Source: CAWDMN01 sp963803155
Lineage (GTDB): Bacteria; Acidobacteriota; Terriglobia; Versatilivoradales; Versatilivoraceae
Length of the DNA stretch: 10,887 nucleotides
Reading direction: 5' to 3'
Assembly: GCA_963803155.1 (NCBI GenBank)
Contig: CAWDMN010000062.1
Location: 1 to 10,887 of the forward strand
Part shown: in pieces, positions 1 to 8,220 of the stretch
Layout: each line of letters begins with the position of its first letter
Numbering within the stretch: position 1 is the first letter of the stretch
Made by a program: the position numbers and the translations under genes
Notes under the pieces: model-generated
Seen by the model: the letters and a program-made list of their open reading frames with translations, nothing else
What the model was told of the DNA's origin: nothing
Databases searched by the model: none

Positions 1-43
1 TGACCCTTTTAAATAAATTCCATTTCTTAATTTAAATATCCTA

Positions 44-1138
44 ATGTCAAACCAAATGAAGAAAACACCTTTGAACAACTGGCACCGCGCTCATCGCGCC
101 AAATTGGTGGAGTTTGGGGGATGGGAAATGCCGGTAGAATTCGGCGGCATCATTCAGGAACACCTGGCCGTTCGCGGCTGCGCAGGTCTTTTTGATATTA
201 GTCACATGGGTGAATTGATTGTGGAAGGGCCTGAAGCATTGCCGCTAATTCAATGGGTAACTCCCAATGACGCATCCCGATTGAAAATTGGACAAATCCA
301 TTACTCAGCTTTGTTGACGCCGCAAGGCGCCTTTGTGGACGATATTTTAGTCTACCGGATGAAGGAGAATCGTTTCTTCATCTGCACAAATGCGGCCAAC
401 ACTCAGAAGGATTTTGAATGGATTCAAAGCCACAATCATTTTCGCGCCCAAGTGTCGAATCGCAGCGAAGACTATGCCCAGCTTGCCTTGCAGGGGCCCC
501 GTTCCCTGGGCATTTTGCAGCCCTTCGTCGATATTGACCTCGCCTCAATCCGCTATTACTGGTTTAAAAACGGAAATATTGGAGAAGTGCCTGTTTTAAT
601 TTCCCGCACCGGCTATACTGGGGAAGATGGTTTCGAAGTCTATCTTGCTCCAGAGAAGGCAGAGGCTCTCTGGTGCCGGCTTCTTGAGGCAGGTCAATCC
701 GCTGGGCTGATTCCCATCGGTCTGGGGGCACGAAACACCTTGCGTTTGGAAGCAAAAATGGCGCTTTATGGTCACGAAATATCCGATGCGATTACACCTT
801 GGGAAGCTGGCCTGGATTGGATTGTCAAAATGAGCAAGGGAGATTTTGTCGGGCGCGAGGCCTTGGAGAGTCAACCCCAATCGGCCATCCAGAAGAAACT
901 AGTTGGATTCGAGATGATCGGCAAAGGGATTGCCCGCGATCATTATCCGGTTCTCCACCTTGGAAGAGAATGTGGCTGGGTCACCAGTGGCAGCCCCTCT
1001 CCAACGCTGCACAAAAACATAGGCCTGGCTTATCTTCCCGTTTCCATGGCTCAGGTTGGACAGGAATTTGAAATCCAAATCCGCACGAACCGGGTACCTG
1101 CGCGGATTGTGGATACCCCTTTTTATAAGAAGAAATGA
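44..1138 (+). CDS. gcvT: Aminomethyltransferase, glycine cleavage system T-protein
   Basis: Cytoplasmic T-protein of the glycine cleavage system. It takes the aminomethyl group from lipoyl-GcvH, passes the methylene to tetrahydrofolate and releases ammonia. At 364 residues it has the normal family length. Family hallmarks are visible: the N-terminal KKTPL...W and VEFGGWEMPVEF blocks (residues 6-33), the DISHMGE motif (51-57), the folate/catalytic DDILVYR block with D99/D100 (equivalent to the catalytic Asp near position 101 in E. coli), RTGYTGEDGFEVYL in the middle and GLGARNTLRLEA followed by LYGHE. The C-terminal GcvT barrel is complete. The start at 44 has no clear Shine-Dalgarno; an in-frame ATG at 56 (KKTPL) is an alternative and is where the homology begins. 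It is the first gene of a gcvT-gcvH-gcvPA-gcvPB run. Only 43 nt of upstream sequence is present, so promoter and any riboswitch cannot be judged. Confidence 0.97.
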   Translation: MSNQMKKTPLNNWHRAHRAKLVEFGGWEMPVEFGGIIQEHLAVRGCAGLFDISHMGELIVEGPEALPLIQWVTPNDASRLKIGQIHYSALLTPQGAFVDDILVYRMKENRFFICTNAANTQKDFEWIQSHNHFRAQVSNRSEDYAQLALQGPRSLGILQPFVDIDLASIRYYWFKNGNIGEVPVLISRTGYTGEDGFEVYLAPEKAEALWCRLLEAGQSAGLIPIGLGARNTLRLEAKMALYGHEISDAITPWEAGLDWIVKMSKGDFVGREALESQPQSAIQKKLVGFEMIGKGIARDHYPVLHLGRECGWVTSGSPSPTLHKNIGLAYLPVSMAQVGQEFEIQIRTNRVPARIVDTPFYKKK

Positions 1139-1386
1139 AGGTCCTGTCCTGGATCGATTACAGCGAACGGAAGCCAATACGATATTTTTATTATTCAAGA
1201 TTCAACATTTTTACATGGTGTGGCTAATGGCAAAATATTCGGCGGGAGAGGCTTTCCAAGGCGAATTTCCTTGAAAAGTTGAAAACATCGACAATTTGTT
1301 CGAAGAACGCATCCTGCCGCTTGGCGATTTTACAATTGGCTCGAGTGTTGAGGAATCTAAGTCAGGCTATTCGAGAGGAGACTAAC
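1139..1386 (+). other. gcvT-gcvH spacer with short open frames, possible gene remnant
   Basis: This 248-nt gap lies inside an otherwise tight operon. An ATG at 1135 overlaps the gcvT stop (ATGA) and opens a 30-codon frame ending at TAA 1225-1227. That TAA overlaps an ATG at 1227 (TAATG) that opens a 15-codon frame ending at TGA 1272-1274. Reading on past this stop in the same phase gives 36 more sense codons ending at TAA 1383-1385, just before gcvH. None of these short peptides resembles a family I know. The chain of overlaps could be the remains of a gene with one frameshift and one nonsense change, or could be chance. I found no conserved glycine-aptamer core and no convincing terminator. 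Confidence 0.35.
1375..1380 (+). promoter_or_regulatory. Shine-Dalgarno for gcvH (decides its start)
   Basis: GAGGAG lies 6 nt before the ATG at 1387. It supports 1387 as the gcvH start over the in-frame ATG at 1279, which would add 36 residues absent from normal H-proteins. Confidence 0.8.
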
Positions 1387-1779
1387 ATGAAATTGCCGGA
1401 TGATTGTCTTTACACAAGACAACATGAGTGGGTGCGGGTTGCCGGTGATGTAGCCACCGTTGGAATTAGTGATTATGCCCAAAAGGAATTGGGCGATGTC
1501 GTCTTTGTTGAACTGCCCAAAGTGGGAGACGCGTTCGACACCAATGAACCGTTCGCCAATGTGGAATCGGTCAAAGCGGTCTCTGAAGTGTTTTGTCCTT
1601 TGGCCGGTGAAGTCATCGAGACCAATGAGGAATTGGCCGAACAGCCGGAAAAAATAAACGGAGACCCTTATGGAGACGGCTGGTTTGTCCGCATCAAAAT
1701 CGCCAACCCGGAAGAGCTTGAAGAGCTGATGGACTCTGAAGAATACGAGGAGTACGTGGCTGAGGAGTCGGCCGAATAA
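1387..1779 (+). CDS. gcvH: Glycine cleavage system H-protein (lipoyl carrier)
   Basis: Shuttle subunit of the glycine cleavage complex. Its lipoyl arm accepts the aminomethyl group from P-protein, presents it to T-protein and is reoxidised by lipoamide dehydrogenase. At 130 residues it has the usual length. The N-terminal YTRQHEWVR block (9-17), the VGISDYAQKELGDVVFVELP strand region (25-44) and the lipoylation motif ESVKAVSE with K63 as the modified lysine are all present, followed by the NGDPYGDGWFVRI block typical of the C-terminal half. The C-terminus is strongly acidic (runs of Glu/Asp after residue 105), as in many H-proteins. The start at 1387 is chosen because of the GAGGAG 6 nt upstream and because homology begins there. 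The stop codon directly abuts the gcvPA start codon, implying translational coupling. Confidence 0.97.
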   Translation: MKLPDDCLYTRQHEWVRVAGDVATVGISDYAQKELGDVVFVELPKVGDAFDTNEPFANVESVKAVSEVFCPLAGEVIETNEELAEQPEKINGDPYGDGWFVRIKIANPEELEELMDSEEYEEYVAEESAE

Positions 1780-3123
1780 ATGCGATATATTCCCAACTCA
1801 TCCATTATCCAACGGGACATGTTAAAGGAAATGGGCGTCTCTTCGTTGGAAGAATTGCTTCGCGGCATTCCCTCTGAAATCCGGCTCCGTGGAAATTTAA
1901 ATTTGCCAACCGCCTTGAGCGAAGCGGAATTATGGCGGCGCTTCAAAGAATTAGAGAACAAGAATACGCCGAATGTCCTTTCTTTCCTGGGCGGCGGAGT
2001 CAATCAACATTTCGTGCCATCCGCGATTGAAGGGCTCATTTCGCGATCCGAATTTCTCACTTCTTATACCCCCTATCAAGCTGAAATCAGCCAGGGGACT
2101 TTGCAGGCCATTTTTGAATTCCAGACATTCATTTGTCAATTGACTGGAATGGAGGTCTCGAATGCTTCCATGTATGATGGGAGCACTGCACTGGCTGAGG
2201 CATTTCTCATGGCAGCTCGTCTAACGCAACGCTCCCGGTTTCTAGTTGCCTCTACGATCCACCCTGAATTTCGTCATGTCGCGGAGAGCATCATCCGACA
2301 CCAACAATTGACGCTTGACCTGTTGGAATTCGGTGAAGATGGCCGTATCGCGCTGGATTCGGTACGCAGCCATTTAAATGCGGACGTGGCTGGCCTTGTG
2401 GTGCAGTCACCCAATTTCTTTGGAAACATCGAAGAATTAGAGGAGCTAGCGCAACTTGCACACGAAGCGGGGGCCTTGTTGATTGTCAACGTTGCGGAAG
2501 CCATTTCGCTCGGATTGCTAAAGCCGCCGGGCGGAGCGGGAGCTGACATTGTCTGTGGCGAAGCCCAATCCTTCGGGGCGATGCCCTGTTTCGGCGGTCC
2601 GCATTTGGGGTTCCTAGCCACGCGCGACAAATTCGTCCGTAATATGCCAGGCCGCCTGGCGGGTCAGACCGTGGATCTCGATGGCAAGCGTGGATTTGTG
2701 TTGACACTCTCCACTCGCGAACAGCATATTCGCCGCGAGAAGGCCACTTCCAACATATGCACCAATCAGAGCCTATTCGCGCTGATTGCAACCATTTATT
2801 TGAGCCTGCTGGGCAAATCTGGGATCCGTGAAGTGGCTCTGCAAAATGTTGCCAAAACTCAATACGCCCTCGAACAATTTCGAGAAATTCCTGACGTACA
2901 AGTCCTCTTTGACGGGCCGCGTTTTAACGAGTTGGTGCTGCGCCTCCCCTGCCCTTATGCGGAAGTTGAGAACAGATTTCACTCATCCCGAGTGGTTCCC
3001 GGGCTTCCCCTGAGTCGCTTTTATCCGAACATGATTGACTGTTTACTGATATCCATTACTGAAACCAAGACCAAGGCTGAAATTGACTTTCTCTGTCGAT
3101 TATTGCGGGAAGTCTCATCTTAA
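1780..3123 (+). CDS. gcvPA: Glycine dehydrogenase (decarboxylating) subunit 1, P-protein N-terminal half
   Basis: The alpha subunit of the two-subunit (split) P-protein, which works with GcvPB as a PLP-dependent glycine decarboxylase. At 447 residues it has the standard length for this subunit. Recognisable blocks are the N-terminal MRYIPN and GVSSLEELLRGIP, then FLGGGVNQHFVPSAI, SYTPYQAEISQGTLQAIFEF, the TGMEVSNASMYDGSTALAEA segment, the GEAQSFGAMPCFGGPHLGF block, and the REQHIRREKATSNICTNQ motif near residue 310-330 that is characteristic of P-proteins. This half has the aminotransferase fold but not the PLP-binding lysine, which GcvPB supplies. ATG 1780-1782 follows the gcvH TAA with no gap, and GAGGAG inside the end of gcvH can serve as ribosome site. 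No frameshift or missing block is seen. Confidence 0.97.
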   Translation: MRYIPNSSIIQRDMLKEMGVSSLEELLRGIPSEIRLRGNLNLPTALSEAELWRRFKELENKNTPNVLSFLGGGVNQHFVPSAIEGLISRSEFLTSYTPYQAEISQGTLQAIFEFQTFICQLTGMEVSNASMYDGSTALAEAFLMAARLTQRSRFLVASTIHPEFRHVAESIIRHQQLTLDLLEFGEDGRIALDSVRSHLNADVAGLVVQSPNFFGNIEELEELAQLAHEAGALLIVNVAEAISLGLLKPPGGAGADIVCGEAQSFGAMPCFGGPHLGFLATRDKFVRNMPGRLAGQTVDLDGKRGFVLTLSTREQHIRREKATSNICTNQSLFALIATIYLSLLGKSGIREVALQNVAKTQYALEQFREIPDVQVLFDGPRFNELVLRLPCPYAEVENRFHSSRVVPGLPLSRFYPNMIDCLLISITETKTKAEIDFLCRLLREVSS

Positions 3124-3141
3124 CAGAATTCAAAGACATCC

Positions 3142-4626
3142 ATGAAAAAAGCTACCCCACATATTACTCAGAACGAGCCTTTGATTTTCGAGCGCAGTCT
3201 GCCCGGACGCAAAGGATATGACTTCCCCCCGCTCGATGTTCCCTCCCCCGATCTGGCCAAGGTTCTGGGACCGGAAAACACCAGAGGATTAATTGACGGT
3301 TTTCCGGAAATCAGTGAACCGGAAGTGGTGAGGCACTTTACGCGTCTTTCCACCTGGAATTACAGCGTGGATGGAGGACTTTATCCGCTGGGCTCTTGTA
3401 CCATGAAGTACAATCCGAAAATCAATGAACAGGTGGTCCGGCTGGAAGGAATTGCCCAAGCCCATCCTTATCTTCCCGAGTCCATGGTTCAAGGCTGCCT
3501 GGAAATCTTGAAGACAACATCGGATTTATTGTCGGAAATTACTGGAATGGATGTGGTCAGTCTGCAGCCCCCGGCGGGGGCCAGCGGAGAATTGACTGGT
3601 GTGAAGCTAATCCGCGCCTGCCTCGAACATCGGGGCAATCCCCGCAAGAAGGTGTTGATCCCGGATTCCGCCCATGGCACCAATCCCGCTAGTGCCGCTA
3701 TTGCCGGCTATTCCGTGGAAACTCTGAAATCCGATGCGCGTGGATGCGTGAATCTGGAAGTTCTCGACCAAGCCATGACTGAGGATGTGGCCGCCTTGAT
3801 GTTGACCAATCCCAACACTCTGGGCTTATTTGAGCCCCAGATTGTTCAAGTGACTGAGTTGGTGCATTCCCGCGGCGGCTTGATGTACATGGATGGGGCG
3901 AATCTGAATGCATTGATGGGAATCACCCGCCCTGGAGATTTCGGCATCGATGTGCTGCATATGAATTTGCACAAAACATTTTCGACGCCACACGGTGGCG
4001 GGGGGCCAGGCGCTGGACCCGTCGCCGCCAAAGAGTTTTTGGCGCCATTCCTGCCGGTTCCGGTGGTTCTGGAAAACGCCAATGGCCGGTATTATCTCGA
4101 CTACCAGCGGCCTCTCTCCATCGGCAAAGTAAAAGCCTATTACGGAAATTTCGGAACTATCGTCCGGGCTCTTTGCTACATTCTGGCCAATGGCCCGGAA
4201 GGCTTGCGTGAAGCCAGTCTGACGGCTATTTTAAACGCCAATTATCTTAAACATAAATTGCGCGATAGTTTCGATCTCCCTTACGATGGCCCCGTCTTGC
4301 ATGAAGTTGTCTTCTCCAATAAGCGCCAGGCCCGGCAACACATTTCCGTGATGGACATCGCCAAACGCCTTATTGATTATGGATTTCATCCGCCCACCGT
4401 GGCATTTCCGCTCATCGTGCCGGGCGCTTTGATGATTGAACCAACGGAGTCTGAATCACGCGAAGAACTCGATCTCTTTGTGGAAGCGATGCAGAGTATT
4501 GCACGGGAAGCGGAGGATAATCCGGAATTGCTCTTGGAGGCTCCCCATTTCACCAAAGTGAGACGCCTCGACGAGGTTCAGGCAGCACGCAAACCAGTCT
4601 TGAGATGGAAACCCGCGGGGAAATAA
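3142..4626 (+). CDS. gcvPB: Glycine dehydrogenase (decarboxylating) subunit 2, P-protein C-terminal half
   Basis: The PLP-carrying beta subunit of the split glycine decarboxylase. At 494 residues it fits the family. The N-terminal LIFERSLPGRKGYDFP block, LYPLGSCTMKYNPKINE, the SLQPPAGASGELTG substrate/cofactor region, the IPDSAHGTNPASA motif and YMDGANLNALMG are all present. The PLP Schiff-base lysine is K278 in NLHKTFSTPHGGGGPG, followed by the glycine-rich loop typical of P-proteins. The C-terminal block YGFHPPTVAFP...LMIEPTESES is complete. It begins 18 nt after gcvPA with only a weak ribosome site (AAAG) and is the last gene of the operon. The stop is followed by an 84-nt gap and then a gene on the opposite strand. 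No lpd gene lies next to it, so the L-protein must be encoded elsewhere. Confidence 0.97.
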   Translation: MKKATPHITQNEPLIFERSLPGRKGYDFPPLDVPSPDLAKVLGPENTRGLIDGFPEISEPEVVRHFTRLSTWNYSVDGGLYPLGSCTMKYNPKINEQVVRLEGIAQAHPYLPESMVQGCLEILKTTSDLLSEITGMDVVSLQPPAGASGELTGVKLIRACLEHRGNPRKKVLIPDSAHGTNPASAAIAGYSVETLKSDARGCVNLEVLDQAMTEDVAALMLTNPNTLGLFEPQIVQVTELVHSRGGLMYMDGANLNALMGITRPGDFGIDVLHMNLHKTFSTPHGGGGPGAGPVAAKEFLAPFLPVPVVLENANGRYYLDYQRPLSIGKVKAYYGNFGTIVRALCYILANGPEGLREASLTAILNANYLKHKLRDSFDLPYDGPVLHEVVFSNKRQARQHISVMDIAKRLIDYGFHPPTVAFPLIVPGALMIEPTESESREELDLFVEAMQSIAREAEDNPELLLEAPHFTKVRRLDEVQAARKPVLRWKPAGK

Positions 4627-4710
4627 TCATGAAGTTCTTGGGGATTGAAATCTTCAAAATGAATTCTCATGCCTTACAAATTCTATGTAATGGCTTGTGG
4701 TGGGCAATGC

Positions 4711-7700
4711 TCAATATCCTCTAAATCCCTCTGCATCCATCGCCTTCATCCAGACTTCGGTAAAAGATTCTTCACTGACGGCCCATTGCAGCTCTGCTTT
4801 TGAATCGGAGAGGAATTTGATTTTGCCGGCGCGGAAACTTTTCAGGGCTGACTCTCCCCAAGAAAGCGGCTTAAGTTGCACCTTCTTCATTTGCTCAAGC
4901 AGCAGACGGCGCAAAGAGAGATCCCCATTAAAAAAGGTGACATCCTCAATCAGTCCTGCTTCTCCCACGAGGCATACGAAATATATCGAAGGATCACTTG
5001 AAGAGGTCCGGATAGCCGGCTTTGTCCTGTCCCCCCAATCCAGATCAGATTCCCGCCACCAGCGGCGATCTTCCGGAGCCATGCCGGCGGATTGTTCATC
5101 GTCCCGCGTTCCCCTGCTATCCTGTTCCATCCGCGATCGAAAATCCGCGGGCAGGCCTGCCGCTAAGCCTGGCTGCAGCAACATGGCCTCCTGATAGTAT
5201 TTTCGGGCCTCCAACCAATTTCCTTGTTTATCTTGGAGAATGGACAAATGGAGGGCTGTGTCGGCACTGGTCTTGTTCTCATAGGAAGTCAGCAGAAGTG
5301 AAAATGCCCGGTTGAGTTCACCCTGCCGGTAGTTAACCCATCCCAAAGTATCCAGGAAAACGAGGAGTGACCATTCCATGGGCAGCGACTTCTTCCAATT
5401 TTTCAATCCTTCCTGCAGATGAAATATGGCTTCCACACTGGCGATTGACGATTCCACGTACTTTTGAGCTTTTGTCAAATCTCCACCACACTCGCAGAGG
5501 GCGTACGAAATGCCATTGTAGATATTGGGGCTTGAATCTTTTTCCAGGGCCTTTTCAAAATTTGACTCAGCCTCCTCTGCTCTTCCTTGGCATAATAGAG
5601 CCTGTCCCATTTCCAGCAAAAGATACTGATTCTCAGGATCCGAGGAAATTGCTTTTTGAATCGCAGCTTCCGCCTCCCTCCAGCGCTTCTGCTCCAAAAA
5701 GGTCGCGGCAAGGCTGCCGAGAGCAAATCGATCCTGTGGAGAAACTTCCAATTGCTTCTTAAAAAGAGAGATTGCCTCATCAGACTTTCCCAATTTCCGC
5801 ATCACCAGGCCCAAATTCTGATAGGCATAGAGGTCTCGGGGATTCATTTCGATTTGCCGGGAAAATGAGGTCTGAGCCTCAGCCAGATGGCCGAGCGAAA
5901 GCTGGAGCCTCCCGAGATTGTTCCAGACTCCCGGCAATTGCGGGTTTCGCTGGATGACTTTTTGTAGAAAAGTGAGCGCGGGGTGAAGCTGACCCTTATT
6001 TAGACACTCCCTTCCTGCTTCATTTAAAGCATCTGGCGACATCTGCTCCGCCAATGCCTGGTAATTAAGAGGAGCTAATCGTTCCCAAACCAGACTGGCA
6101 TTAATGTTTTCTGAAATGGACTTTTGAAAGGACTCGAGTTCATCCCGGCGGCTGGCCGGCAACACCGGTAGCAAGACTTCGAGTTTCCTTTGAACAAATA
6201 TCTTGCCAGACTCAAACCGGTAGTTCGCTTCATATCGGGCAAAGTCTCTCAATTCAGTCACCGAGGTTGGAAAGCTAACCTGGTAATTGGACGAGACGTC
6301 CAATTCCCAGGACTCTTCCAAAATGCAGGGTCCCATCAATTGAATTACCGTCGCATTTTCCTCCGCCGGGGGAATTGCGGCATTCCAGGGCATTATTTCC
6401 AGCACACGCGTGGGGATTCTTACCTGTTGCCTCTTGCGCAGGATATCGATGAATCTCGGGATGGCAGTCTTCACCTCGACATAGAATGGGACTCGCAGAT
6501 TGTTCACATCCGAATGAGATACGACAACGGCATTTTCATCCGAATAACTTGGATATAAATCATCATAATTTGGTTTTTGTTTGGATGGGTCTGCCCCCTT
6601 TGAATAATAGGCCCGAGCCCACATTCCATATTGGCCGAGTTTTTCCGAAAAAAAGCGAGCCTGCAAATTCCCCGCCCCATCCACACTTCCGGCGACTTGA
6701 AATTTCCATTCTTCGGGGATCTGCGACTGGTGCGGGACTTCCATCCAGCGGCTTTCATTGGGCATGATTACCAGGACTTTTTTCCCGCGCAATTCCCGGG
6801 GAATAAATCCTACGGGAGCCAATTCCACCGTGGCATCCAGCCAAACCCAATGTCCATTAAAAGGGACTACTGAAATCACATGATCGAACTGTTCCGGATT
6901 AGGGATCTCCAGGTTGATGGAGTTGCTCGAACTGACAAAACCGGGATAACAAGGGATATTTGCAAAAGATAGCAATGCCTCCAAAAGGGCATGTTTATCT
7001 TTGCAGTCACCGTACCTGTTTCTCCAGACGTCCTGAGCTCGATGCGGCTGAATCCCGCCTTTCCCAAAGGAAAGACTCAAATATCGAATTTCTTTGGAAA
7101 CATATTCGTAGATGGCTTCGAGCTGTTCTTGTGGCTCTTTCCTGCCATTAATTATTCTCTGCGCCGCGTCTTTCAAGTCGGAAGTGAGTTTCGTCGAATC
7201 CGACAACAGTTCACGATACCACTGGCCCATATCGGCCCAGGATTTCAGCGTGCTTAGGGAGAAGAGAGGCTTGTCGAAATTGGTGGAGTCCTGCGCCACA
7301 AGATGATTCAAATCCCAGGAATGGAAGATTTTATTGTTTTTTTTCTCCTCATGAGATGGAAAAGCGTCATCGGTCTTAATCAACACCTGATGGCCCGAGG
7401 GCCATATAACCGTAACCTTTCCGCTCAAAATGGGAAATCGCCGATCAAGAAAATAAGTCATCCAAAAATCACCTCGCTTTAGCGGATGGTTGGTTTTTAA
7501 AACGACGTCATATTCCAGCCGATCCCCCGGTTGCAAGGAGACAGTGGGCAAGACTCTGAACTTATCGTCCGTAAAAGTGTCGGGCATCAATTCCTGGGAG
7601 CGAGAAATTTCCAGCGGATTCTTAGTCGAAGCGGCAAAGACGCGTCCATCCGGCTTGACTGTCTGCAATTTGGAAAAATGGACTTTCTGAATTTCACTGT

Positions 7701-8010
7701 GATAAGGAATGTATAATTGTTTAAAGTGTTGCAATCCCTCCAGCGTGAGGATTTTTACGGAGACGCGCCGTTTTTCTTCGAAAGCCCCATCTCCCTGAAA
7801 TTGAATCTCTACCTCGATTTTTTCAATGATTGCCGCCGCATTTTTGAATAGTTGGTCTTCTCCCGAGCCGGACTGCAAGGCTTCATCATCCACAATTTGC
7901 GTCAGGGTAAATACAGTTGGATTTTTCGCGGAAGCTCGCGTAATTGGCCCCATCGCGCCATAGCAGAGCCCAATGATCAAAAGAGTAGCGACGCGGAATT
8001 TTCGACTCAT
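4711..8010 (-). CDS. Exported DUF3857/transglutaminase-like/TPR protein with TonB-C-like tail
   Basis: A 1099-residue multidomain protein of unknown specific role. Residues 1-28 form a signal peptide: basic MSRKFR, a hydrophobic core around 7-21 and a likely cleavage after A26-S27-A28, so it probably acts in the periplasm or at the cell surface. Residues of about 50-240 match the DUF3857 type. A transglutaminase-like core follows (about 285-395) with the triad visible as C336 (RYGDCKDKHA), H377 (FDHVISV) and D392 (WVWLDAT), so it may be catalytically competent. A beta-rich linker runs to about 655. A TPR array covers about 659-948 with clear 34-residue units (for example VWNNLGRLQLSLGHLAEA). 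A charged linker (950-1005) leads to a tail at about 1007-1080, with the pattern FVCLVGEAGLIEDV...GD..L...LLEQMKKVQLKP, resembling a TonB C-terminal fold. DUF3857-transglutaminase-TPR proteins are common in several phyla; substrates are unknown. The start is supported by GGAG 6 nt upstream. It is convergent with the gcv operon. Confidence 0.9.
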   Translation of the reverse strand: MSRKFRVATLLIIGLCYGAMGPITRASAKNPTVFTLTQIVDDEALQSGSGEDQLFKNAAAIIEKIEVEIQFQGDGAFEEKRRVSVKILTLEGLQHFKQLYIPYHSEIQKVHFSKLQTVKPDGRVFAASTKNPLEISRSQELMPDTFTDDKFRVLPTVSLQPGDRLEYDVVLKTNHPLKRGDFWMTYFLDRRFPILSGKVTVIWPSGHQVLIKTDDAFPSHEEKKNNKIFHSWDLNHLVAQDSTNFDKPLFSLSTLKSWADMGQWYRELLSDSTKLTSDLKDAAQRIINGRKEPQEQLEAIYEYVSKEIRYLSLSFGKGGIQPHRAQDVWRNRYGDCKDKHALLEALLSFANIPCYPGFVSSSNSINLEIPNPEQFDHVISVVPFNGHWVWLDATVELAPVGFIPRELRGKKVLVIMPNESRWMEVPHQSQIPEEWKFQVAGSVDGAGNLQARFFSEKLGQYGMWARAYYSKGADPSKQKPNYDDLYPSYSDENAVVVSHSDVNNLRVPFYVEVKTAIPRFIDILRKRQQVRIPTRVLEIMPWNAAIPPAEENATVIQLMGPCILEESWELDVSSNYQVSFPTSVTELRDFARYEANYRFESGKIFVQRKLEVLLPVLPASRRDELESFQKSISENINASLVWERLAPLNYQALAEQMSPDALNEAGRECLNKGQLHPALTFLQKVIQRNPQLPGVWNNLGRLQLSLGHLAEAQTSFSRQIEMNPRDLYAYQNLGLVMRKLGKSDEAISLFKKQLEVSPQDRFALGSLAATFLEQKRWREAEAAIQKAISSDPENQYLLLEMGQALLCQGRAEEAESNFEKALEKDSSPNIYNGISYALCECGGDLTKAQKYVESSIASVEAIFHLQEGLKNWKKSLPMEWSLLVFLDTLGWVNYRQGELNRAFSLLLTSYENKTSADTALHLSILQDKQGNWLEARKYYQEAMLLQPGLAAGLPADFRSRMEQDSRGTRDDEQSAGMAPEDRRWWRESDLDWGDRTKPAIRTSSSDPSIYFVCLVGEAGLIEDVTFFNGDLSLRRLLLEQMKKVQLKPLSWGESALKSFRAGKIKFLSDSKAELQWAVSEESFTEVWMKAMDAEGFRGY

Positions 8011-8016
8011 GAATGA

Positions 8017-8021
8017 CTCCA
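8017..8021 (-). promoter_or_regulatory. Shine-Dalgarno for the DUF3857/TPR gene
   Basis: On the minus strand TGGAG lies 6 nt before the ATG at 8010. It fixes the start immediately before the signal peptide. Confidence 0.6.
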
Positions 8022-8026
8022 GCCCA

Positions 8027-8054
8027 ATTGTATGAGGTCGTCCTATTTTTGCAA
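8027..8054 (-). promoter_or_regulatory. Candidate sigma-70-type promoter for the DUF3857/TPR gene
   Basis: On the minus strand TTGCAA (8054-8049) and TACAAT (8032-8027) are separated by 16 nt. The -10 has one mismatch to TATAAT and the -35 has two to TTGACA. Transcription would begin around 8020, giving a very short leader that barely includes the ribosome site, which weakens the call. The 210-nt gap to hisG makes a separate promoter plausible. Confidence 0.3.
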
Positions 8055-8166
8055 TTTCAGATTTGATTCGGGAGGCAATGACAAAAATCCGTCAAGGATC
8101 GGACTTGAAAAGCGAGGAACCGACGCGGACAAATCCTCGTAAATCGACTCATAAGCCATTACTGCA

Positions 8167-8195
8167 GGGCAGAAGAATTGCCATCCCCTCTGCCC
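8167..8195. repeat. Inverted repeat downstream of hisG
   Basis: GGGCAGA (8167-8173) and TCTGCCC (8189-8195) form a perfect 7-bp stem with a 15-nt loop, starting 26 nt beyond the hisG stop in its direction of transcription. No T-run follows on the minus strand, so it is not a standard intrinsic terminator; it could be a 3' stabilising hairpin or a weak terminator for hisG. Confidence 0.35.
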
Positions 8196-8220
8196 GCCAG
8201 CACAATTTATTTGCACGACA

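Noticed and set aside
1225..1386. Possible glycine riboswitch (GGGAGAGGC near 1243 and TCAGGC near 1361)
   Set aside because: The conserved core of the glycine aptamer, including the CGAAGG-type segment and the AGGCAAAAGGAC-type segment, is not present in order, and the position inside the operon before gcvH is not the usual one.
4627..4710. Bidirectional terminator between the convergent gcvPB and DUF3857/TPR genes
   Set aside because: Only a 5-bp TGAAG/CTTCA pairing with a 17-nt loop and no T-run on either strand could be found.
4697..5194. Plus-strand open frame of 165 codons
   Set aside because: It lies wholly inside the DUF3857/TPR gene on the other strand, has Ser/Arg-rich shadow composition, no ribosome site and no family resemblance.
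7991..8010. Lipoprotein signal at the N-terminus of the DUF3857/TPR protein (Cys16)
   Set aside because: The residue before Cys16 is Leu, not Gly/Ala/Ser, so there is no proper lipobox; an AxA cleavage site after A28 fits better.
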